NCBI RefSeq assembly: GCF_002557795.1
Contig: NZ_CP023777.1
Coordinates: 3,047,001 to 3,111,000 of the forward strand
Source of the DNA: Chitinophaga caeni
GTDB taxonomy: Bacteria > Bacteroidota > Bacteroidia > Chitinophagales > Chitinophagaceae
Length of the DNA stretch: 64,000 nucleotides
Direction of reading: 5' to 3'
Under the pieces are notes generated by a model. The model was not told the origin of the DNA, searched no databases, and saw only the letters and a list, made by a program, of their open reading frames with translations. The position numbers and the translations under genes are program-made. Every line of letters starts with the position of its first letter. Position 1 is the first letter of the stretch. This document shows, one piece after another, positions 34,329 to 43,282 of the stretch.

Positions 34329-36533
34329 TTATACCTGTAATAAGCCTACTTTATGAAGTGTGTTTACCGGCTTATTATCCCAAAATAATTCGAAATCTTC
34401 TAAACCGGCCGCTTCGTATGACTGGCTGATTTCTTGCAAGGAATATAACTTGGCCCGGTTGGGCTGTAATTCTCCGAGCATTGCCCTAAGCCATTTTCCT
34501 TGCCCCGGGGATACTTGGATATTATGTGAACTTTTCAATCCTTGGAAAGTAAGGCTGCAAACTTCCCATTGCTGCCCTTTCTTTGATTTGGTAACTATCT
34601 CAAGCGAGGGTAGTTTACCGGTAAATACGACCTTGGTGTTTGATTTCTTCGTTTGATATTGAATTTCTTCAAGGGACTGCTCGATAAAATCCGGGGCCAC
34701 TTTCGTTTTGGGTACTTTGAAATCAAACCACTTTTGCAAGGGATCATCAAGGCAAAGTCCGTGCATGAAATTGAATAAAGACTTTTTCAGCCCGAAACTA
34801 AACATTTCATGATCAGCGCCTTGCTCATCGATATGGACGATATCATTATTTGCGAAAGTGCCCATCAATTCTTTTTCTTTCTTTACCCCGAAGGCTGCCG
34901 GGTCTATGCCCACCGGGCTATGAGCTGTCATCGCGAATTGATGCCAAAAGGCGGATTGCAAGATCCCGGTTTTGAACATCTGCCGGACCATTTCCAGTGA
35001 ATCGATGGTTTCCTGTGCTGTTTGCGTTGGAAATCCATACATCAGGTACGCATGAACCATGATACCGGCTTCCATGAAATTGCGATTTACCTGGGCTACT
35101 TGCGCAACGGTAATCCCTTTTTGAATTAATGCCAACAACCTGTCTGAAGCCACTTCCAAACCGCCAGATACGGCAATACAGCCGGACTGTTTCAAGAGCA
35201 AACACAAATCCCTTGTGAAACTTTTTTCGAAACGGATGTTCGTCCACCAGCTGAGGGTTAGTTTACGCTTAATAATTTCCAGTGCAACCGCTTTCATCAG
35301 CGAAGGCGGCGCCGCTTCATCCACGAAGTGAAAGCCTGTTTGCCCCGTTTGTTGCATGATGGTTTCCATGCGGTCGCAAATCATGCTTGCGGCAATAGGT
35401 TCGTAAATCTTTATATAATCAAGCGAAATATCGCAGAATGTACATTTGCCCCAATAGCAACCATGCGCCATCGTTAATTTATTCCACCTGCCATCACTCC
35501 AAAGGCGGTGCATAGGGTTGATCACCTCTATAGCGGATATATATTTACCAAGCAAAAAATCGCTGTAATCCGGGGTGCCGACCTCGCTTTGTTTATAATC
35601 CTTGCAGGCCGTGTTATTGATAAAGATTACCTGCTGTTCATCGAGTAAAAACGTCCTTTTCAATGCATCCCTGGGAATGTCGCCTTGAACGAATTTTACC
35701 AATTGCTCTACCGGCGCTTCTCCATCATCCAAGGTGATGAAGTCGTAAAATTCAAACACCCTCGGATCCGAGATTGACCGTAATTCGGTATTGGCAAATC
35801 CACCACCCATGGCCACTTTCACCTTGGGATAATGCTTCTTGATGAATTGACCGCAACGTAGGGAGGTATAAAGATTGCCGGGAAACGGGACAGAAAGGGC
35901 TACCAATTCCGGCTGCACGGTTTCCAGGTGTTGTTGTAATAATGCTATTGTAAGTTGATCTATATAAGTAAAAGGGGCTTGCAAAGCCTGATAAAGCTCA
36001 TCAAAGCTATTTGCTGATCTTCCTAACCTTTCCGCGTACCTACTGAAACCGAAATGTTCATCTACGGTTGTCATAATTAAATCCGAAAGATCTTCAAGGT
36101 ACATCGTGGCCAGGTGCTTAGCTTGATCTTGTATCCCCATGCTGCCGAATGCCCAGTGGATATCCTCCAATTGGGAAAATCGACCGGCTTCCGGTAAAAA
36201 GGCCCTTTTGCAAATTCGGTGCGCCAGGGTAGGATTATGACCTTGAAGGAAGGAAATTACATCATCGATGGTTTGGATATAATCATCTTGTAAAGCTAAT
36301 ATCCGTTGAATGTTAGCATCCCATTCCCGGGGATTTTGATTTAGTTGTTGGAAGAGCGTGGTTAAACCTCCCGACGAGAACAGGGCTACCGTTACTTCTA
36401 TGCCCAGATCAACCTGGAAAGAGCTGATTCCCTTCGTATTCAGGAAGCCTTTCAGGTAAGCCGTTGCCGGGTAGGGGGTATTGAGTTGTGTAAATGGAGG
36501 TGTGATTAATAATACTGTCGCGCTCAAAATCAT
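34329..36533 (-). CDS. B12-binding domain radical SAM protein
   Basis: I prefer the ATG at 36533 (MILSATVLLITPPFTQ), because a -7 element (TAATTTTG, 36553-36546) lies within the alternative start at 36557. The 734-residue protein has an N-terminal B12-binding-like domain opening with LLITPPFTQLNTPYPA and a later GGGFANTELR segment. The radical SAM core follows, with the cysteines spaced CX4CX2C in GCYWGKCTFCD (about residues 359-367). The C-terminal third has no recognised domain. Such enzymes often methylate unactivated carbons, but the substrate is unknown and no precursor peptide or pathway genes adjoin it. Confidence 0.82.
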   Translation of the reverse strand: MILSATVLLITPPFTQLNTPYPATAYLKGFLNTKGISSFQVDLGIEVTVALFSSGGLTTLFQQLNQNPREWDANIQRILALQDDYIQTIDDVISFLQGHNPTLAHRICKRAFLPEAGRFSQLEDIHWAFGSMGIQDQAKHLATMYLEDLSDLIMTTVDEHFGFSRYAERLGRSANSFDELYQALQAPFTYIDQLTIALLQQHLETVQPELVALSVPFPGNLYTSLRCGQFIKKHYPKVKVAMGGGFANTELRSISDPRVFEFYDFITLDDGEAPVEQLVKFVQGDIPRDALKRTFLLDEQQVIFINNTACKDYKQSEVGTPDYSDFLLGKYISAIEVINPMHRLWSDGRWNKLTMAHGCYWGKCTFCDISLDYIKIYEPIAASMICDRMETIMQQTGQTGFHFVDEAAPPSLMKAVALEIIKRKLTLSWWTNIRFEKSFTRDLCLLLKQSGCIAVSGGLEVASDRLLALIQKGITVAQVAQVNRNFMEAGIMVHAYLMYGFPTQTAQETIDSLEMVRQMFKTGILQSAFWHQFAMTAHSPVGIDPAAFGVKKEKELMGTFANNDIVHIDEQGADHEMFSFGLKKSLFNFMHGLCLDDPLQKWFDFKVPKTKVAPDFIEQSLEEIQYQTKKSNTKVVFTGKLPSLEIVTKSKKGQQWEVCSLTFQGLKSSHNIQVSPGQGKWLRAMLGELQPNRAKLYSLQEISQSYEAAGLEDFELFWDNKPVNTLHKVGLLQV

Positions 36534-36545
36534 TAATTTAAAACG

Positions 36546-36553
36546 CAAAATTA
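36546..36553 (-). promoter_or_regulatory. -7 element supporting the radical SAM start
   Basis: TAATTTTG on the minus strand fits TAnnTTTG and ends 12 bases before the ATG at 36533. It overlaps an upstream ATG of the same frame, which argues for the shorter protein. No -33 match found. Confidence 0.45.
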
Positions 36554-36582
36554 TCACTAATCCTGGAGAGGAAGTAGTAAAA

Positions 36583-36609
36583 GGGGGGATTATTAGTATA
36601 ATTCCCCCC
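36583..36609 (-). terminator. terminator of the DUF1080 lipoprotein gene
   Basis: GGGGGGA (36583-36589) pairs with TCCCCCC (36603-36609); on the minus strand the stem is followed by TTTTACT. It lies 9 bases after the DUF1080 gene stop and separates it from the radical SAM gene. Confidence 0.7.
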
Positions 36610-36617
36610 TGGAATAT

Positions 36618-37406
36618 TTATTTTGACAAATCCTTGATCATAATATTCTTGAAATCAATGGGTTGGCCTTCACTTTGAAAGGCGATGTAACCGGATGACA
36701 ATATTTTGCCATCTATTTTTTGGGTACTGTCGTAGCGATTCACGACAGCTCCGCCAATTTGTGGTTGGCTATATTGCAAAACTGTATCCCCGTTTATAAT
36801 ATGTTGTACCAATGAATCTCCGTACACTATCAATTCAGCCTTCACCCATTGATCGCCCCGGTAAGTCTTGGAATGGGAATCTATGCAATGGCGTTGATCT
36901 AATTTTCCTTCATAAACTACATGCGTACCTGGTGAACACATATTACCTGTAGGGCGTGGCTGGCCATCATCCAAACCACCCAATAACTGCATTTCTACCG
37001 AGATGGGCCAATCCTGCTCCTTTGGCATGGTACGGGGATCTTGGGAATGGTACATTACCCCGCTGTTGAGGATCGTGTAGCCGGGTGCATCTTGCCGCCA
37101 TTTACCGGTAAAGCGGTACTCGAACTTGAGGTGGTATCTTGAGAAAGGCGTTTTGTAATAAATATGCCCGAACTGTTCATTAAAATGATCGTACTGGTCA
37201 TAGCGAACCAGTAACATGCTGTCCTGCACCCTGAATGTTTGCCCGTAATTATCGCCGGTTTCGTGGTGGTGAATCTTGACAATCCAATCGTTAAGATCTT
37301 TGCCGTTGAATAAATATTGCCATTCGGCATGTCCCGTTTTAGATCCGGAGTTTTGGCAAGCTGTAAATAAACAACCTGCCAACAAGTAGCATAAATATTT
37401 CTTCAT
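36618..37406 (-). CDS. DUF1080 (3-keto-disaccharide hydrolase-like) lipoprotein
   Basis: The 262-residue protein has a lipoprotein signal ending FTAC (Cys16). The mature part is the concanavalin-like DUF1080 fold: WQYLFNGKDLNDWIVKI near the N-terminus, then YHLKFEYRFTGKW, NSGVMYHSQDP, EMQLLGG and GYIAFQSEGQPIDFKNI at the end, all standard for the family. Members split or bind 3-keto sugars and related glycosides in the periplasm or at the surface. Single gene. Confidence 0.92.
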   Translation of the reverse strand: MKKYLCYLLAGCLFTACQNSGSKTGHAEWQYLFNGKDLNDWIVKIHHHETGDNYGQTFRVQDSMLLVRYDQYDHFNEQFGHIYYKTPFSRYHLKFEYRFTGKWRQDAPGYTILNSGVMYHSQDPRTMPKEQDWPISVEMQLLGGLDDGQPRPTGNMCSPGTHVVYEGKLDQRHCIDSHSKTYRGDQWVKAELIVYGDSLVQHIINGDTVLQYSQPQIGGAVVNRYDSTQKIDGKILSSGYIAFQSEGQPIDFKNIMIKDLSK

Positions 37407-37527
37407 AACTGTAGGTAGATAGTATAAGTGTCTAATTTACATTTTTAAACGGATAGCGGTTCTGCTTATTTTATAAATGGCAATGGTAAAGAAATTGGTT
37501 AAATTGATGTTCTAAAAAATATACGGT

Positions 37528-37893
37528 ATGAAAATCCAAGAAATTGCAGATCGCCTCGTTGAGTTATGCAATCGGGGCGAGTTTGAAAAAGCATTGGAGG
37601 AACTGTATTCCAAGGATGCTGAAAGTATTGAATTATACGATACCCCTGGCTTTCCAAAGGTAACGAAGGGGCTGGATAATCTTTTTGATAAAAGCAGGCG
37701 GTTTAACGAGATCGTCCAGGAATTTCATAGTTGCGAAGTTGGCAAACCTGTCATTGCCGGCAATTCTTTTTCCGTCGTCCTTTCTCTCGATGCGACTTAT
37801 AAAGATCCGAAGATGGGGCGTAATAAGATGGATGAAATTTGCGTGTATGTTGTAAAGGATGGTAAAATTGTTTCCGAGAACTTTTTCATGTAA
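37528..37893 (+). CDS. SnoaL/NTF2-like small protein
   Basis: The 121-residue product has the SnoaL-like pattern: helical opening IQEIADRLVELCNRGEFEKA, then LYSKDAESIELYD, and the closing strands DEICVYVVKDGKIVSENFF. This NTF2-like fold often serves as a small ligand-binding or isomerase-like protein; the specific role is unknown. It is 65 bases upstream of the ion channel gene on the same strand, so co-transcription is possible. Confidence 0.82.
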   Translation: MKIQEIADRLVELCNRGEFEKALEELYSKDAESIELYDTPGFPKVTKGLDNLFDKSRRFNEIVQEFHSCEVGKPVIAGNSFSVVLSLDATYKDPKMGRNKMDEICVYVVKDGKIVSENFFM

Positions 37894-37958
37894 CTAGAAC
37901 GGGACTGTTTTGTTTTTAAAGTGCAATTCATTATCATTGACCGGATTCTACCAGTATT

Positions 37959-38780
37959 ATGAACGATAACAAAACACCCTCACCTTGGCAAGAAAAGGTT
38001 CATAGGATCATCTATGAAGCGGATACCCCGGCAGGAAGGGCTTTTGATGTGGCCCTATTGTGCTGTATTATTTTAAGTATCATCGTCGTTATGCTCGATA
38101 GTGTACAGGAGCTAAGCGCCCGTTACGGGGTCTTGTTCCACGCTATCGAATGGGGTTTGACTGCCGTGTTCACCGTGGAATACTTACTCCGCCTGCTCTG
38201 CATCACCCGCCCTTGGAAATATGCCCTGAGCCCTTTTGGTATTATTGATTTACTTGCCGTTATACCGAGTTATTTAAGCGTATTGATCCCGGGATCGCAA
38301 TCCTTGCTTGTATTACGGGCTTTACGTTTATTAAGGGTATTCCGGATATTTAGGTTGGTGCATTTCGTTTCGGAGATCAAATTTTTAACGATCGCCGTTA
38401 CCAATAGTTTACGCAAGATCAGCGTATTCATCTTGTTCGTTATTACGATCGTAATAATTCTCGGTTCGGTGATTTACCTCGTGGAAGACGAGAATTCTGG
38501 TTTTACCAGCATCCCGCAATCGGTATATTGGGCGATCGTAACGATTACAACCGTCGGTTACGGTGATATTGCCCCGGCAACTACGCTCGGGAAATTCATC
38601 GCGAGCTTTATCATGCTGTTGGGATACGGTATTATTGCCGTGCCCACGGGAATTGTTACTACGGAGATGGCTTTAGCCGCGAGGAGAAAATTTCATACTA
38701 ACGAAGCTTGTCCTTCTTGCGGGAAGGATGGGCATGACCACGATGCGGAATTTTGCAAATATTGCGGCTCAAAATTGTAG
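37959..38780 (+). CDS. voltage-gated potassium-type ion channel with C-terminal zinc ribbon
   Basis: The 273-residue protein has six membrane helices. S4 carries arginines at every third position (R120, R123, R126, R129, R132) in LVLRALRLLRVFRIFRL, and the selectivity filter TVGYGD is at 198-203, indicating potassium selectivity. The cytoplasmic tail ends in a zinc ribbon with Cys251, 254, 266 and 269 (CPSCG and CKYCG), a known accessory in some bacterial channels. It is followed after 16 bases by a SelT/W-like CxxC protein, suggesting joint expression. Confidence 0.92.
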   Translation: MNDNKTPSPWQEKVHRIIYEADTPAGRAFDVALLCCIILSIIVVMLDSVQELSARYGVLFHAIEWGLTAVFTVEYLLRLLCITRPWKYALSPFGIIDLLAVIPSYLSVLIPGSQSLLVLRALRLLRVFRIFRLVHFVSEIKFLTIAVTNSLRKISVFILFVITIVIILGSVIYLVEDENSGFTSIPQSVYWAIVTITTVGYGDIAPATTLGKFIASFIMLLGYGIIAVPTGIVTTEMALAARRKFHTNEACPSCGKDGHDHDAEFCKYCGSKL

Positions 38781-38796
38781 CTTGTTTATTAATTAA

Positions 38797-39111
38797 ATGC
38801 CAACAGGAACATTTATGGAACTACAAAATAAACCCGGCATTACGATACGTTATTGCCCGAAATGTGGATGGCTTTTGAGGGCCGCATACATGGCCCAGGA
38901 GTTGTTAACTACTTTCGAAGAAGATTTAAGCGCGGTGAGTTTACAGCCTGCCGAGATTGCCGGTTCTTACCAGGTTTTACTGGACCAGGTCGTTTTATTC
39001 GACCGGAAGCGTGATGGGCAGTTCCCGGAAATAAAACAGTTGAAACAAACGGTCAGGGATCATGTTAATCCCGGTAAAAGCCTGGGCCATAGCGACCGTA
39101 AACCTGTTTAA
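38797..39111 (+). CDS. SelT/SelW/SelH-family thioredoxin-like protein (Cys form)
   Basis: The 104-residue protein (or 98 residues from the ATG at 38815) has the Rdx-family opening ITIRYCPKCGWLLRAA, with the redox motif C20-x-x-C23 where animal members use selenocysteine. The conserved ends are FDRKRDGQFPEIKQLKQTVRD and the final LGHSDR. It should be a small thiol-redox protein in the cytoplasm. It sits directly behind the ion channel and overlaps the convergent ThuA gene stop by four bases. Confidence 0.9.
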   Translation: MPTGTFMELQNKPGITIRYCPKCGWLLRAAYMAQELLTTFEEDLSAVSLQPAEIAGSYQVLLDQVVLFDRKRDGQFPEIKQLKQTVRDHVNPGKSLGHSDRKPV

Positions 39112-39941
39112 TATAAATCCAATAGCCATGCCACGCATTGGGTGATGAACTTATCCTGCATTTCATGGCCGAACGTATGGCTTAATGTTTTATTGGTGCC
39201 TCCTTCGTAATCCATATCATTATGCCCCATATTGATATAAACCATCCTGTAATCTTTATTCGTCCAGGCAACGGGGTAGAACCCGCGGTGCCATATTTCG
39301 GAAGGCTTCGGCCCGGTGCCTAAAGGAAAGCTTTCCGGGTGGATGGATAGTAATATTTTTATTTTAGGATTATTGCGCAGATCCCTTTCCCAGCGGTACC
39401 ATTCATTGGCCCCGGAAATGAATACACTGTCAAGCCGGCGCGTAGTACGGTGCCTTGATTCAACTTTTAAATAGGCGGGCGTCGGTCTCCAAGTATTACT
39501 TACATAACTTCCCGAACCTAGAAAATGGATATGGTACCAATCCCAGTCTTGCGGGTATTTGCTCGGCGTTAATGCGAATGCGGCGAAATGAAATCCGAGC
39601 CAAGAGCCGCCATTCTCCATATAATATTCAAATGCCGCCCTTTGTTTTGCAGTGTTGGGACGGTAATCGAGAAAGAATACAGCTTGGTAGTTTTTCAAAA
39701 CGGCGGTATCCAACAGGTCCCAATTACTCGTGGTATCGTAAATAAAGCCTTTCTCCACAGCTAGTTTAGAAAACCATTCATTAGCTTCATGATCAAAGCT
39801 AACATGGGCCAAATCATCTTTCCCGTAGAAAAATGAAAGCACTTTCGGTTTATTATTAACCTCTTGCGCCGTTGCAATATTGATCTGCAACAACAATAAG
39901 GATAACGTCAATTTCAATAACTTAAACTTGGAGTTCTGCAT
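39108..39941 (-). CDS. ThuA-domain secreted protein
   Basis: The 277-residue protein has a signal peptide (about residues 1-25, ending IATAQ) and one ThuA-like domain: VLSFFYGKDDLAHVSFDHEAN, then AVFFLDYRPNTAKQRAAFEYYMENGGSWLGFHFAA and the late IWHRGFYPVAWTNKDYRMVYINMGHND. ThuA proteins are glutamine-amidotransferase-like in fold and occur in Bacteroidota sugar-utilisation loci, with a proposed sugar or trehalose link. No glycan operon is present here. Stop codons overlap with the SelT/W-like gene (39108-39111). Confidence 0.87.
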   Translation of the reverse strand: MQNSKFKLLKLTLSLLLLQINIATAQEVNNKPKVLSFFYGKDDLAHVSFDHEANEWFSKLAVEKGFIYDTTSNWDLLDTAVLKNYQAVFFLDYRPNTAKQRAAFEYYMENGGSWLGFHFAAFALTPSKYPQDWDWYHIHFLGSGSYVSNTWRPTPAYLKVESRHRTTRRLDSVFISGANEWYRWERDLRNNPKIKILLSIHPESFPLGTGPKPSEIWHRGFYPVAWTNKDYRMVYINMGHNDMDYEGGTNKTLSHTFGHEMQDKFITQCVAWLLDLY

Positions 39942-40071
39942 CGTATTCTAGGTAAAATTTTTCTTCATCTTGCCACTGCCCAATTAGTAGCCTCGATATC
40001 TGTGGCCGAAAGATACATTTTCTTTCCTTGCCGTTTCCAATTTACTAAAAAAAGCTGCTTTCAATCGCCGG

Positions 40072-41985
40072 CTAATATTCCATAAACTCCCATGCGCTCA
40101 AGTAGGAGTCTTGCGCTTCGGTATATTGAATAAAATTTTTATAGAAATCAAATTGCGATAAAGTGGCGCTGTCGCCAATTACTACCAATTTCTTCTTGGC
40201 GCGTGTCATTGCAACATTCATCCGCCTGTTATCTGAAAGAAAGCCGATTTTACTGTCGGGGTTGCTGCGTGTCATACTGATGTATACGACCTCCCGTTCT
40301 TGTCCTTGGTAGCTATCGATCGTATTCACCGTGATATAATTTTTTATATCGCCCGGCAATTGCGATTCGATCAATAAGTCTTTTAGCAACTGAACCTGTG
40401 CTTTATAAGGTGAAATGATCGCGATGGAAGGGTATTTTTTATCCTTGAAATGTTGAACAAGTTGAAGGCAAAACTGCATGAGATGTTGAAAAAGGAATTG
40501 TGCTTCTTCGGGGTTCGAGATAGCCGTATTTTCGATTTTCTCCTCGAAACCGCAGCCGGCGGTATCGATAAAACTAACCGGTAAATCTCCGGTGAATAGT
40601 AGTTGTTCTGCTACGGTATGATGTGCTCTTAATTTATTATCATAAAATACTTGGGAAGCGTAATGCATGATCGATCGGTGCATCCGGTATTGCTCTTCGA
40701 GCAAAACTACTGCTTCGGGATAAAGCCGTGTACACTTTTCCATTAACGTTTCAGCCAGGCCCTGTTTTGCTGCTTCGCGGGATTTAATGGTAGGGGGCAA
40801 TTGTTGATGATCGCCGGCAAGTACCAGTTTAGGCGCTTTCAGGATCGGTATCCAGCAGGCGGGCTCCAATGCTTGCCCGGCTTCATCAATAAATACGGCA
40901 TCGTAGGTGATTTTCGCTATACTGTAATGTTGGCTTCCCACCAAGGTGGCCGTGATGATTTGAGCCTTTGCTACCAGGTCGTCCATCATGTATTGCTCGG
41001 TTTTTTCTACCGATTTCATGATGTTCCTGGCTTCATCGAAGAGCGCTTTTCTCTGTTCCCTTTCGGCCTTACCGAAATTGCGTTTGTATTTGTGGGCCAT
41101 GTCTTTAAATTCTTTAGCCCTTTTCTTGAACGCCCTGATCTCCTTATTAGCCGGATGTTGGGCCAGTTGATAGTCTAAGCTGAGCGACTCCAGCCGTTCG
41201 CTGATCCTGGCAGGGTTGCCGATGCGTAAAACCTTCAAGCCCTTTTCTGATAGTCTTTCACTCAGCAGATCAACGGCAGTGTTGCTCGGTGCAGTTACTA
41301 AAACCTTCTTGGCGCCTTGTTCCAACTGCATGGCGATCGCTTGCACGAGGGTCGTTGTTTTTCCCGTTCCCGGCGGGCCGTGAACGATAGCGAGATCTTC
41401 TGCCTGGATAATTTTAGTGATGGCTAATTGTTGCGAAGTATTCAAATGTTCGGAAAGACCATGAACTTTACGTTGTTCGTAAAATTCGGGTTTTTTGAGA
41501 CCCGTGATGATTTTTACCAGGCGATCGTCCTTTCCGCCGGCTTCCAAGCGTTTTTCAGCTATGGTAAGCGCCTTTTCCATCTCGTCATAACTATTATCAT
41601 CGAAAAGCGTATCGATACCCAGTTTCCCGTCATCAGCCCAATCGGGGAGCTCTTCCGTGCGGAAATTAATTTTCAGCTTATTCCCGGATAGATAGGTCAC
41701 TGTACCTTCTAAGCGATCTTCCTTGGGATTGTGGTTGGAGAACAACATGACGGCAGAGCCGCTTTTGAATTGCGGGTTAATATCTTGGTAGGAAGTTCTT
41801 TCGAACTCCACGTTGATATAATCACCTTTGCTGGGTTCGGTACCCCTGTTGGCCAAGGGGTACCAGGTAAGCCCATTTGCCCTACGATCGTAAATCGAAG
41901 TACTGGCGGTCAATGTTTCATAAATAGACCGGTCTTCTTTACGTTCTTCCCTCAATAGCCCGGATAGCTTCTTGAAATAATCCAT
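40072..41985 (-). CDS. SF1 helicase of the IGHMBP2/UPF1 type
   Basis: The 637-residue protein has Walker A GPPGTGKTTTLVQ after a Q-motif-like SQQLAITK, motif Ia with TAPSNTAVDLLSERL, motif II VFIDEAGQALEPA, motif III GDHQQLPPT, and C-terminal motifs VNTIDSYQGQEREVVYISM and NVAMTRAKKKLVVIG. It should unwind DNA or RNA as a cytoplasmic 5'-3' helicase. Bacteroidota keep this stand-alone form; the cellular role is poorly known. A -7 element lies only five bases before the ATG. Confidence 0.92.
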   Translation of the reverse strand: MDYFKKLSGLLREERKEDRSIYETLTASTSIYDRRANGLTWYPLANRGTEPSKGDYINVEFERTSYQDINPQFKSGSAVMLFSNHNPKEDRLEGTVTYLSGNKLKINFRTEELPDWADDGKLGIDTLFDDNSYDEMEKALTIAEKRLEAGGKDDRLVKIITGLKKPEFYEQRKVHGLSEHLNTSQQLAITKIIQAEDLAIVHGPPGTGKTTTLVQAIAMQLEQGAKKVLVTAPSNTAVDLLSERLSEKGLKVLRIGNPARISERLESLSLDYQLAQHPANKEIRAFKKRAKEFKDMAHKYKRNFGKAEREQRKALFDEARNIMKSVEKTEQYMMDDLVAKAQIITATLVGSQHYSIAKITYDAVFIDEAGQALEPACWIPILKAPKLVLAGDHQQLPPTIKSREAAKQGLAETLMEKCTRLYPEAVVLLEEQYRMHRSIMHYASQVFYDNKLRAHHTVAEQLLFTGDLPVSFIDTAGCGFEEKIENTAISNPEEAQFLFQHLMQFCLQLVQHFKDKKYPSIAIISPYKAQVQLLKDLLIESQLPGDIKNYITVNTIDSYQGQEREVVYISMTRSNPDSKIGFLSDNRRMNVAMTRAKKKLVVIGDSATLSQFDFYKNFIQYTEAQDSYLSAWEFMEY

Positions 41986-41989
41986 CCGG

Positions 41990-41997
41990 CAAATTTA
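41990..41997 (-). promoter_or_regulatory. -7 element of the SF1 helicase gene
   Basis: TAAATTTG on the minus strand (41997 to 41990) ends five bases before the ATG at 41985, giving a very short leader. No clear -33 element. Confidence 0.45.
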
Positions 41998-42028
41998 AAG
42001 CCTTCGCAACTTAAAAAAAGTAAGAATT

Positions 42029-42409
42029 TTATTTACCGGGTAATGACGTGATCCACCAGGTGTTGCCGGAAGGGTCTTTTACGCCGCAAGTTCGCCCATA
42101 ATCCTTGGTGCTTAAATCCAAAATGGAACTTGCGCCATTTTCTAATGCAACTTTATAAGTTTTGTCGGCATCATCTACATAAATAAAGAAACTGCCGGTT
42201 TCAGGCGGCCATTGTTCTATCGCATTAGCAAACATGATGGTGATGCCATTTATTTGCAGTTCAGCATGTTGAATGGTATCTGTTCCCTCGCGTAATAGCT
42301 CATAAGTCTTTTCGGCGCCGAATACTTTTTGGCAAAAATTGAAAAATTGCTTGGCGTCGGGTACAATCAAGTAAGCCATTAAGCTTTGGTGGGTGGATGG
42401 AATTTTCAT
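42029..42409 (-). CDS. VOC-family glyoxalase/bleomycin-resistance-like protein
   Basis: The 126-residue protein shows the VOC beta-alpha-beta-beta pattern: LMAYLIVPDAKQFFNFCQKVFGAEKTYEL, then HAELQINGITIMFAN, FFIYVDDADKTYKVALENGA and the end GRTCGVKDPSGNTWWITS. It resembles the PhnB/YdhR-like single-domain members. Metal and substrate are unknown. A possible promoter lies just upstream. It is the last gene in a minus-strand cluster with an AraC-type regulator. Confidence 0.87.
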   Translation of the reverse strand: MKIPSTHQSLMAYLIVPDAKQFFNFCQKVFGAEKTYELLREGTDTIQHAELQINGITIMFANAIEQWPPETGSFFIYVDDADKTYKVALENGASSILDLSTKDYGRTCGVKDPSGNTWWITSLPGK

Positions 42410-42443
42410 AATGATGAATTTTATTTCTTTATGGTAATGATCA

Positions 42444-42451
42444 CAAAGTTA
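42444..42451 (-). promoter_or_regulatory. -7 element of the VOC gene
   Basis: TAACTTTG on the minus strand (42451 to 42444), 34 bases before the ATG at 42409. No -33 match at the usual distance. Confidence 0.4.
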
Positions 42452-42488
42452 TGAGGGTTTTTACCGGGAGAATTGTAGAAAAACGACA

Positions 42489-43280
42489 TTATTCACGCCA
42501 ATCGCTGGCAGCAGTATTGCCGGCAAAATAATCCTTTGGCAAAACGCCCGAAAAGGACTTGAAATCGTGGATGAAATGGGACTGATCATAATAGCCGAGA
42601 CTATACGCCATTTCCGTGAGCTGAATATCTTGACCGTACATTGCCGTTGCAGCCTGGAACCGCGCAATCCGGGCCAGTTTTTTGGCGGGTAGGCCGGCGA
42701 ATTTTTTGAATTGCCGTTCAAATTGACGGTTAGAAAGGTAACCGGATTTAAATAAATCTTGTATATCGACGAGTCCTTTTTGTTGTATAATTTGCCGGAT
42801 GGCGCCAAAGACGGGCAGGTCATCGTGTTGTTTACGTTGCAACCTCTCCATGAAGAACCGGTTCATAATGGCTATCCTTTCTTCGTGTCTACCGGCCAGC
42901 ATAATTTGTTCTACAAGATGGCGGTGATTTTTATGCAAAATATCTTCTAATGGAGGCATCTCATCGGTCAGTGCCGCGGCAGGTAAATCAAATATCAAGG
43001 GGATGCTGAAAGGATAGAGGTATACCCCGAAAATTTGGAAGCCGTTTTCGATACGGAATCTCCTGGCTTGCTGGGCGGGGCCGATTAGGCCTGTTAGGGG
43101 AGATCGTGAAAACAAATTACCGGGCAAGATTTCTTCAAATTGGCCATCAAGGTGAAAAATCATTTCCGCGCATGCATCCGCCATCGCGTGATGAATATAA
43201 GCTTGATCGCTGGAAAGGCTCCAATACAAGCGGATATAAGGCGCTAATTCGGGTGATGGTAAGAAAACCTGGTAATTCAT
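42489..43280 (-). CDS. AraC-family transcriptional regulator
   Basis: The 263-residue protein has a beta-rich N-terminal sensor half similar to the DUF6597 type (opening NYQVFLPSPELAPYIRLYW, with LTGLIGPAQQARRF) and a C-terminal HTH_18 domain (about 155-250). The first HTH includes SGYLSNRQFERQFKKFAG and the second MAYSLGYYDQSHFIHDFK, a strong match to the AraC consensus. It should control a nearby or distant gene; it is 2 bases from the YdeI gene and downstream of it. Confidence 0.9.
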   Translation of the reverse strand: MNYQVFLPSPELAPYIRLYWSLSSDQAYIHHAMADACAEMIFHLDGQFEEILPGNLFSRSPLTGLIGPAQQARRFRIENGFQIFGVYLYPFSIPLIFDLPAAALTDEMPPLEDILHKNHRHLVEQIMLAGRHEERIAIMNRFFMERLQRKQHDDLPVFGAIRQIIQQKGLVDIQDLFKSGYLSNRQFERQFKKFAGLPAKKLARIARFQAATAMYGQDIQLTEMAYSLGYYDQSHFIHDFKSFSGVLPKDYFAGNTAASDWRE

Positions 43281-43282
43281 TG

